This document shows, in pieces, positions 7,537-14,900 of a DNA stretch of 38,449 nucleotides. Position numbers and translations under genes: made by a program. Below the pieces are notes generated by a model that was given only the letters and a program-made list of their open reading frames with translations, had not been told where the DNA came from and searched no databases. Location: assembly GCF_024708915.1 (NCBI RefSeq), contig NZ_JANJXQ010000171.1, positions 1-38,449 of the forward strand, given 5' to 3'. Within the stretch, counting starts at the first letter, position 1. Every line of letters begins with the position of its first letter. The stretch is from Thiobacillus sp. GTDB lineage: Bacteria; Pseudomonadota; Gammaproteobacteria; Burkholderiales; Thiobacillaceae.

Positions 7537-7904
7537 GCACTAAACATACCCTTGCTGCGCGCCTGCGAGACCTACAAATTGAGTTCAAGTTATGGCTCGC
7601 TGCCTGGCTTGCTGCGTCGGCGGCCCTGGTCGCTTCCCTCTATCTGTACCTGCGTCCCGTTGCGAATGGGGAGTTGTGGCGCGATTACTTGCTGGCTCGT
7701 CTGCTCGACTTCATTGGATTGGGGGCTGTCTCAATTCCAGGCTGGCATACCCCAGCCCTCGTTGTTCAATTTATTAAAGACGAACTGTCGCCTGCCCTTG
7801 TAACGATCTGGGATCGAGATTTTGCTCTGCTACTGCAATCGCCGGCTTACGCACTTATCGTGCTGTCGTTGGCTTTTCTAGTCTTCTTCGACCGAAAGGC
7901 CTGA
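7533..7904 (+). CDS. Two-pass membrane protein of the mobilization operon
   Basis: A 123-aa membrane protein with segments at about 20-42 (WLAAWLAASAALVASLYLYL) and 101-119 (YALIVLSLAFLVFF) and a soluble loop of ~55 residues between them. I chose ATG 7533 since it overlaps the preceding TGA (ATGA); an upstream frame exists but lacks a signal. I do not recognise the family. It precedes the coupling ATPase by one base, an arrangement reminiscent of small membrane partners of TraD/VirD4 proteins, but homology to those is not shown. Confidence 0.65.
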   Translation: MSTKHTLAARLRDLQIEFKLWLAAWLAASAALVASLYLYLRPVANGELWRDYLLARLLDFIGLGAVSIPGWHTPALVVQFIKDELSPALVTIWDRDFALLLQSPAYALIVLSLAFLVFFDRKA

Positions 7905-7905
7905 T

Positions 7906-9546
7906 ATGGAAAGCATGATTTTTGGTGCGTCGATTGCCGTTGTGGTGTTGAGTTTGCTGGTATGGCGATACCTGGCTTCTACTTCAAAACTTCACAATGG
8001 CACCACTCGTCGCATCTTTTTGTCCGGCGTGACTGGCGCAGCCATCGCACATTTGTTGACGCTAGCCAGTCTATTGCCTGGGTTTGTCGCTGGATCGGTA
8101 GTGGGCCTGTGGCTGTCCCACAAGCGTTCCAACAGTCCAGTCCGGGGGTGCGCCGCGGACGTTATGAACGACGCCGGAAAAATGCGCTTGCTTGCAGCGC
8201 CCTTTGACCCCGGCCCATGCATCCAAAAAGCACGCAGGGCAGGGCGCGACGAGATTTTCATGGGGCTTGGCCAAGACCGGAAGCCAGTCTCGTTCCCACG
8301 GTCGAAGCTGGACAAGAATCACCTCGAAATCCTGGGTGAGTCCGGCGTCGGGAAATCCTCTCTCGCGGGCGTGCTGCTGGCACAGTTTGCCGCCGCCGGA
8401 GAAAGCGTGATTGTGCTGGACCCGAAAGGGGACCGCATGCTTCCGGGCGCCCTTGCGCGCGCAGCCAGTGCCTATGGATTCCCTATCACGTACATCGACC
8501 TCAGGTTCGGCCAGCCACCGCAGCTAAATCCATTCCTCGGCACGCGACGCGATCAGGTCGAAGAATTGCTGCAGGTCGCGTTGGAGCTGGGAAAAACGGG
8601 CTCAGGTGCAGTGGATTTCTATCGAGGGAACGACCGGGAGGCGACCGGATACATGGCGGAGGCTTTCGCGGATGGCGAAGCCTCGATACCCGAGTTGCTC
8701 GAAAAAGCGGCCGAAGATGAGCGCGTCACGCAGAATGAAAACCTGTGGCGTGAGTTCCGACAAATTGCACGCGTGCCGGCTTTCAATGTCCGTCATGGGC
8801 AGGACGGGCACGAGCTCGAAGAACTCATCCACCGCGGTGGTGTGATCTACGTCACGGGCTCGACGACGCGGCTGGAGGTGCAGGCGGCGCAAAAGCTGCT
8901 TCTTCAGCGCGCCATGCAAATCCTCGATGAACGCCGCGACCAGTCTCGGCCTGTCGCGATATTCCTCGATGAGCTGAAATACATTCTCTCGCCAGCGGCC
9001 TTACGAGCTGGGGGAACGATTCGCGACCGTAACGTACACCTGCTTTTCGCGCATCAGTCCATTGGTGATTTGTCTGACTGCCCAGGGCTCGACCCCAAGG
9101 CGGTGCGAGGCGCGATCTGGGGCAATTCCGGTATCAAAATCGCGTACAAGATGCTTGACGCCGAGACTGCGCGAGAACTGTCCCTCATATCCGGCGACCG
9201 TGCGGTGTTGGAGACACGAACGACCGAAAATGAAGATGGCGTGAGCGTGGCACAGAGCATCGGCAAGGCTAGCCACATGCCAGCACACATTTTCACGCAC
9301 CTGCCGAAGCCGGCTGGGGAGGAGGCGAGCGTTGGTGTCGTCATCGGTGACGGTCCGGCGTATTTCCTTGCGACACGCTGGCTGGAAGCCGGGTCACCGC
9401 CCGAGCCGATCCCGGCGCCGCCTCTGCTGACTGAATGTGCTGCAGCCATACCGACTGAAACGCCTTACGCAGCCGCGGAACCTGCACCCCTTGACATACG
9501 GGAGAGCCGCACCCGCGAAGCTGACTTTGGCGATCTTTTGCGGTGA
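7906..9546 (+). CDS. VirD4/TraD-like type IV coupling ATPase
   Basis: A 546-aa ATPase that should couple the relaxase-DNA complex to a secretion channel. Two to three N-terminal membrane segments (about 3-21 and 38-70) precede a cytosolic motor. Walker A is GESGVGKSS (144-152) and Walker B is VAIFLDEL (350-357). The segment LDPKGD (171-176) follows strand 2, as in TraD/TrwB motors. A Pro-rich C-terminal tail (from about 500) may bind partners. It starts one base after the preceding stop and lies 12 bp before the relaxase candidate; this coupling-protein/relaxase pairing is also known from MOBC plasmids such as CloDF13. No secretion channel genes are present in the island. Confidence 0.85.
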   Translation: MESMIFGASIAVVVLSLLVWRYLASTSKLHNGTTRRIFLSGVTGAAIAHLLTLASLLPGFVAGSVVGLWLSHKRSNSPVRGCAADVMNDAGKMRLLAAPFDPGPCIQKARRAGRDEIFMGLGQDRKPVSFPRSKLDKNHLEILGESGVGKSSLAGVLLAQFAAAGESVIVLDPKGDRMLPGALARAASAYGFPITYIDLRFGQPPQLNPFLGTRRDQVEELLQVALELGKTGSGAVDFYRGNDREATGYMAEAFADGEASIPELLEKAAEDERVTQNENLWREFRQIARVPAFNVRHGQDGHELEELIHRGGVIYVTGSTTRLEVQAAQKLLLQRAMQILDERRDQSRPVAIFLDELKYILSPAALRAGGTIRDRNVHLLFAHQSIGDLSDCPGLDPKAVRGAIWGNSGIKIAYKMLDAETARELSLISGDRAVLETRTTENEDGVSVAQSIGKASHMPAHIFTHLPKPAGEEASVGVVIGDGPAYFLATRWLEAGSPPEPIPAPPLLTECAAAIPTETPYAAAEPAPLDIRESRTREADFGDLLR

Positions 9547-9558
9547 GGTGGCGCAGAC

Positions 9559-10296
9559 ATGCCCCTGATTCCCCACTCCCATGCCGAACGTCTCGCCGTC
9601 CAGGCAACGAAACGCCGACGCCTGCTGGCTTGGCTGCGGATGGAGCTCTGGACGCCGATTGACATTGCAGGTGACGTCATGGGCGTGCGCGACCGCCGCA
9701 CCGTCCGCACTACGCTCGCTGCAATGGCTCGCGACGGCCTGGTGACGCTCGACAGCATCGAAATCCCGTTCGGCAGCCTCCGGCTGGTTGGCATCACCAT
9801 GGACGGGCAAAGTGCTGCCGCCGGCATGGAGCGCACGCTAATCGGCAAGGCCTATGAGCGCGGACGCATTGGTCTGACAGTTCTGGACCATAGCGTCGAC
9901 CTGCAACGCCTGAAGCTCGCCTGTCTGCGTGCGGGATGGAAAAACTGGGTACGGCCAGATGCTGCGAAGTGGGGCAAGCATCACCGGCCGGATGCAATCG
10001 CCGTCATGCCGGATGGCACACCTGTGGCCATTGAGTGCGAGCGCACGGTGAAGACGGTAAAGCGGTACAAAGCCGTCGTTGCGAATCACCTGGGTGCGTT
10101 GAAGAAAAATGCATACCGGCATGTGATTTACACCAGCCCGACACCGGAAAAGGCATGCAACGTCGAGCGCCTGTTGCGCAGCCTGCCGCCGCTCGTTGTT
10201 GCCGGAGAGAAGGTCTTGCCTACTCCGGTGATCGACTCCAATTTCTCGTTCGTCACATTCGAACACCTGCCCACCCTGATACTGAAAGGAAGCTGA
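9559..10296 (+). CDS. Candidate MOBC-type relaxase (Replic_Relax / nuclease-fold mobilization protein)
   Basis: A 245-aa protein with an N-terminal winged-helix part (about 18-80) and a C-terminal domain with a restriction-endonuclease-like motif set: HHRPD (D145), AIECE (E159, E161), K165 and Y170. This H..PD...ExE..K..RY pattern is that of MOBC relaxases such as CloDF13 MobC and pAD1 TraX, and of the related replication-relaxation family; these enzymes nick oriT without an HUH motif. No HUH-type relaxase exists in the island. It directly follows the coupling ATPase. The main alternative is an HTH-nuclease protein with another role; biochemical function is inferred. Confidence 0.65.
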   Translation: MPLIPHSHAERLAVQATKRRRLLAWLRMELWTPIDIAGDVMGVRDRRTVRTTLAAMARDGLVTLDSIEIPFGSLRLVGITMDGQSAAAGMERTLIGKAYERGRIGLTVLDHSVDLQRLKLACLRAGWKNWVRPDAAKWGKHHRPDAIAVMPDGTPVAIECERTVKTVKRYKAVVANHLGALKKNAYRHVIYTSPTPEKACNVERLLRSLPPLVVAGEKVLPTPVIDSNFSFVTFEHLPTLILKGS

Positions 10297-10301
10297 CCAG
10301 C

Positions 10302-10565
10302 ATGATCACAGTGCAAAAAATCAACGACCTGGCGAAGAAGATGAAATCTGCGCCCAAGGTCGAAAACCAAAACCGCAGGGTTGCCAAAGACGAAGCCCTG
10401 CAAAAGCTCCTGCCCGGCATGAAAACCATGCACGCGAATGGCTACGACGCCGAGCAGATTGCCGCCACCCTCGCCGACGCCGGCCTGAAGGTTTCAGCGC
10501 GCACCGTTGCGTGCATGCTGCGCGGCAAACCCGAATCCCGCCGACAGGTGGAACAAGGCGCATAG
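10302..10565 (+). CDS. Small HTH-like protein, possible mobilization accessory factor
   Basis: An 87-aa basic protein. The C-terminal half (about 45-75: YDAEQIAATLADAGLKVSARTV) reads as a helix-turn-helix, and the N-terminal half is Lys-rich and helical. I chose ATG 10302, 5 bp after the relaxase stop, with AAGGA upstream; the frame is open farther upstream but overlaps the relaxase gene. Small DNA-binding proteins next to relaxases often bind oriT or repress the operon, and this is the likely role here. A strong terminator follows 49 bp after the stop. Confidence 0.55.
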   Translation: MITVQKINDLAKKMKSAPKVENQNRRVAKDEALQKLLPGMKTMHANGYDAEQIAATLADAGLKVSARTVACMLRGKPESRRQVEQGA

Positions 10566-10614
10566 CGCCGCATTTGACGGCTTGCCCGCGCAGCCCGCCG
10601 ACAGGCGGGCGGAC

Positions 10615-10657
10615 ACCGCCGTAGCTGGTTCCAGGAACTGCTGCGGCGGTTTTTTTG
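10615..10657 (+). terminator. Rho-independent terminator of the mobilization operon
   Basis: An 11-bp GC-rich stem (ACCGCCGTAGC, 10615-10625, with GCTGCGGCGGT, 10640-10650; one G-U pair in RNA) is followed by a run of Ts to 10656. It lies about 50 bp after the last gene. A second perfect stem, GCCCGCC/GGCGGGC with loop GACA (10593-10610), precedes it. Confidence 0.85.
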
Positions 10658-11546
10658 CGTCCAATGCGCTGAAAAACGGCTGCCTTGCTTGCCCTTATGA
10701 ATTGCGCAGCGCGATTGTGTTTGCGCGCGCGGCAATCGATGGGGGCAATCTCGGCGGCAGCGTGCCGGTGGCCATTCGGCGGGCTTCGCCCCCTGCGCAC
10801 CCTCAACGCACCGTCTGGGGCCGCTTCGCGGGCGGCTAGGGCCGCAACCCCAGACTTTCCGGGCTGGACGCCCGGCATGCCTTGTGGGGCTTGCCTTCGC
10901 GGGGCATCTTCGATGATCCCGCTCCGCGCTCCTGCGGTCGCTTGGGGGTCGGCTTGCCCGCCTGCGGCGCGCGCCCCCCGCTTCGCGTGGGCTCCCTCCG
11001 GGCGGCCAGGCGGGCGGCCTACGGCCACCCTTGCCGGCAAGCCGTCACTGGCCTCCGTCGGTCGGCCTCACATCCGTTCGGCTCTCACCGCCGTCACGTC
11101 ACGGCCACTCCGCTGCGCTGCGTGACCGTGCCGCGTCGGGGTTCGACTCGCTGCGCTCCCTGCACGCAGCTGTCGCTGCGTTTCGGTCCCTCCGCGACCC
11201 CGCTTGGGCGGGGCCTGCAAAGCGGGGGGCGCGCGCCATTGGCGCTTGCCGACCGGGCTCCGCCCCCGCTCGGGGTCGGGCGCTGGGGCGCCCTAAAACC
11301 GACGACGCTTCGCTGTCGGCTTTTCCCGGCGGCTCCCCCGTCCGAAGCCGACCCTTCGGGCGCGTCTTCGGAGGCAGCGTCGAGACGCTCGCTTCGCTCA
11401 TTTCGACTTGCCCCGCGCACGTCCTGGCGGTCACGCCCTACGGTCGTTCGGCCATGACGGCGCGGCTCCCGTCTGGGCGCCGCCTTGCGTGGCCGTAATC
11501 AGCCCTTCGAAGCCTTCGGCCTCAGGCGGAGCGATTCACTTCTCCA
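10658..11546. other. Hairpin-rich non-coding region, possible oriT or structured RNA
   Basis: About 890 bp with no supported gene. Many short GC-rich stems with 3-5 base loops (TTCG-like) follow one another. Clear examples are GTCTGGGG/CCCCAGAC (10813-10820 and 10848-10855, enclosing smaller stems) and CCGGGC/GCCCGG (10859-10864 and 10870-10875), with motifs such as CGCTTCGCG and CCTTCGGG recurring up to about 11520. Open frames on both strands have Arg/Pro/Ser-rich, family-free translations and look like by-products of base composition. Its place after the relaxase operon makes it a candidate for oriT. Confidence 0.5.
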
Positions 11547-11969
11547 TCATGCGCCGCGAATTTCTGCGGCCAGCCTCCCACCCGTCGAGTTGGCTTTGTT
11601 TGCTGAAGAGAGCTCGCATTCCCAGACAGTAAAGACCCTCCAGCCTAGCGCGGCTAGCTCCTTCGCAACCCGTGCATCGCGGGCAAGGTTTTTCGCGAAT
11701 TTTTCACTCCAGAATTCCACATTACTCTTGGGCATCGAGGCAACCTTGCACCCCGCATGGCGGTGCCAAAAGCAGCCGTGGACGAAGACAACGGATTTGT
11801 AGCGAGGAAAAACGAGGTCAGGTTTGCCCGGAAGGCCGGCACCGCCCAAGCGATACCTTAATCCGAGCCCGTGCAGGGTCTTGCGTAACACGAGCTCTGG
11901 CACAGTATCCTTGCCCCTGATCCGGGACATGCGTTCAGATCTCTCGCGTGGGGAAAGGATGTCAGCCAT
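11547..11969 (-). CDS. vsr: Very short patch repair endonuclease Vsr
   Basis: A 140-aa endonuclease that nicks next to the T of T:G mismatches left by deamination of 5-methylcytosine. The N-terminus RERSERMSRIRGKDT and the core are typical: GKPDLVFP (catalytic D51), FVHGCFWHRH (H64, H69, with zinc ligands C66 and H71) and RVFTVWECEL near the C-terminus. Numbering of D51, H64 and H69 coincides with E. coli Vsr, and the length is normal. It is the last gene of the five-gene operon whose first gene is a cytosine-5 methyltransferase, 16 bp after the giant ATPase gene. Its likely job is to limit mutation at sites methylated by that enzyme. Confidence 0.93.
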   Translation of the reverse strand: MADILSPRERSERMSRIRGKDTVPELVLRKTLHGLGLRYRLGGAGLPGKPDLVFPRYKSVVFVHGCFWHRHAGCKVASMPKSNVEFWSEKFAKNLARDARVAKELAALGWRVFTVWECELSSANKANSTGGRLAAEIRGA

Positions 11970-11985
11970 GTGGAAATAAGTCTGC

Positions 11986-14900
11986 CTAGCTCTGGACGCC
12001 TCCCTTCTGGATGAGCTGGAAGAAAGGAAGCCCGTGGATTATCTCTCCTGGCACATCGAAGGACTTGTAGAGGCAATGGTGGTTTTGGAGGGTCTTCACG
12101 CGCTCGGCAAGATCCCCAAGGTCAGATGTAAAGCCCAGGGCACCAAGCTCTGCTGGTGTCACGTTTGGCACCTTGTGGATGAACCAGGTCAGCAATGGTT
12201 CCCTGTAGTCGGTGGTACTGGTCTTGAAGTGCCGCAGGTACTGTGACGCAAGGATGACGCCCGCGCCGAACTCCCGGCCTTGCAGGAGCAGCTTGCGAAG
12301 CACATCGAACTCGTAGCGCATGATGTTGTCTGCTTCGTCGACCAGAAGGTAGGAGTCGATTACCCGCAACTGGGGGTCGGATCCCACGAATGGGCGTTTG
12401 GGCGTCCGTAGCATGTTCTCGTAGAACATGTTGAGCATGATGGCGACGAGCATGTTCTTGCTCCTGTCGTCCTGCCCCAGGGCGTCAAGCGATACCACGA
12501 CGACACCATCGAGGAATTCATCGAAGGTCTTGGTCTTTTCCGGGACACGCTCAAAAATTTCCATGTCTACCAGATCATCTATGATTGCCATCGGCGTATC
12601 CGACTTGTCTCCCAGAAGCTCTCGGTATTCGGCATGAATATCATAGATGGTTGGCTGGCGTCCTTGTCCTTGGCATGAATCGTAGGCATTGCGTACCGCA
12701 CTCTTGAGCTTGTCACGCTGGACAGGCCCGATACCCGAGTAAATCTTGTCGAGCACGTCTGTGAAGAAGCGGAACCTATCCAGCCATGGAGAGTTGGATT
12801 GGCCAACAGCTGAAATATCAAACAGATTGAGCGGCAGCCTGTTCGGTGTAACCACTTTGGCGCCTGTCGCCTCGACGAACTCCGGGCTGCTGTAGTCTCG
12901 CTTGTAGTCAAATATCAGAAATCGTGGCTTGATACCTCGGTTCTGCTGCCCACCTCTAGTGATCTGGAGGATGAGGGACTTCAGCAATTGTGTCTTGCCC
13001 GTGCCGAGGTCGCCGACGACGCCCATGTTTAGCTGATTGAGCCGCGTGTCGGATATGTTGAGGCTGAGCCGCCGGGGCTCTAAGCCATCTACTGTACGCC
13101 CAACTGACAGGATGATCCCGGTGGCAGGTGACGCGTCTCCATGTGCGTCGCTGCTGCTCGTGACGGTCTGGACGATGTGCTCCTGGATGGGAGGTTGGGT
13201 GATATCGGACGTGGCACGTGGCAAGTCGGCTGGGGTGTTGGGCGCTTGTGCGGCTTCGGGGAATGGTTCCCCTCCTTGTGGCGCGATCGCGCCTGGCTTT
13301 CTGGGTTCGGGTAGAAGCCACCATTGGCCGACCTTTTTTCTAACAGCGTCGTAGAACGTGTTGGAATCGCCGATCGCGATGCGTCCCGCATCCACGTTGG
13401 AGATCACAATGGTCTCCGGTGTGCCGTCTCCATCCGTGTCCTTGCAGTCGCTACTGGGAGATGCGTCTATGACTATAAGTCGGCCGCGGTCCTCGATCTC
13501 GATGGCGCCTGGCGTACCCCCGAGGACGGTCGCGGCGATCCGCTCGTGGAATTCGGCCCAGCGGGTCTGGTTGGCACTGGCGATTGGGTGTTGGCTATAG
13601 ACCCGGAGGCCGAAGCCAATCATCGATAGCAACAGGTGCTGATAGGCGACCCTCCAGAGTTGCGATTGGGCAGCCCGTTCCTCCAGGGCACGGAAGAGGG
13701 AGGACAAGGCCCTGGCTTGCCCGAGCGCCTCTTTCGTGTCGTTCGACCCCAGGATGGTTCCCTGTCGACATTTCACCTCGACAGGAGTGAGTAGGATGCT
13801 AATACGGTTCTCGGCGAGGCGAATCCCCGCGACCAGAAGGTCGGGTCGGGATAGCGACGTTTCCTTTTTCTCCCTACCCAGAGAGCGTGCGAGGTCGGCG
13901 AGGTAACCCCTGAAAGGATCCACGGGGATGACGAGTGCCACCGTGGCATCTTCCTCACTTCCGGCAAGGACCGGCACCAGACCCTCGACATTTCCCACTG
14001 TCCGGAATTGGTCCTGAAGCAGGCGCACAGCAAGGAACAAGCCCAGATCCCCAGTGGCTCCGGTGTCATCCCCCGACAGTCCACGGACGGTTGGGATGCC
14101 GCGGCGGGCGACCTCGAGCAAGATCTCCTCGACTTGTCCAGATGGAAGCCCGTTGCATCCTGGCAGCGGCTCCAGCACCTTGGCTAATGCTTCGCGATCG
14201 GAGTCTCGTATCTGGGACAGGAGGTAGTAGCCGCTGGTGTCGCCGGCCCTGGCGGAATATGCGGGGAGATCATAGTCCCAGAGGTAGCTTCGCCCCATTC
14301 CCCCATTCAGGAAACACGCGGGGTCGACTGTCGACGAGGACACTGCGACGAAACTTGCACGGCGGTCCTCGAGCATCTGGGTCACGGCATGCACGTTTGG
14401 CGAGAACTGGATGCCTTTCTTGCCACCGGGGGCTGACTCGATGGCCAACATGCAGTCGATCAGCTTGTCGGGCAAGCCGTCGCCACTCCGGCCACTAAGC
14501 TTGGCTTGCCGCGACTCGCTGAGAAAGGTCCCCTGGAGTTGCCGGCGGACCCGGTGCCTGATAAGCCCACCCCACGACAAGGGCGACATCGTGGACGTGT
14601 CGACGAGATCGGGCTGCACTGAATCGAGCTGCGCAATGATGCCGAGGTCCGGGGTTGAGTTGTCCGGCTGCTTGCAGTACCAGCGAACGTGGCCGCCGGT
14701 ATCCTCGGCAAGGTTGGCGATCACGGCGTCGTCAGGACGAAGTGTGTCGCGGGTGTCATAGATCTCCAAAAAGCGCGGGCCGGCGGCTAGGCAATCGTTG
14801 GCACTGCCTCCGTTGCCGAAGCGCGCGGAGGACCAGATGGCCAGTCCCTCGTTGCATGCGTCGGTTGTTCCGCCTGCGCTCGAAATCGCGACGCTCACGA

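Noticed and set aside
10685..11498. Several long open frames on both strands (e.g. 10882-11457 and 11031-11498)
   Set aside because: They overlap each other, have Arg/Pro/Ser/Ala-rich translations without family resemblance, and arise from the GC-rich hairpin sequence.
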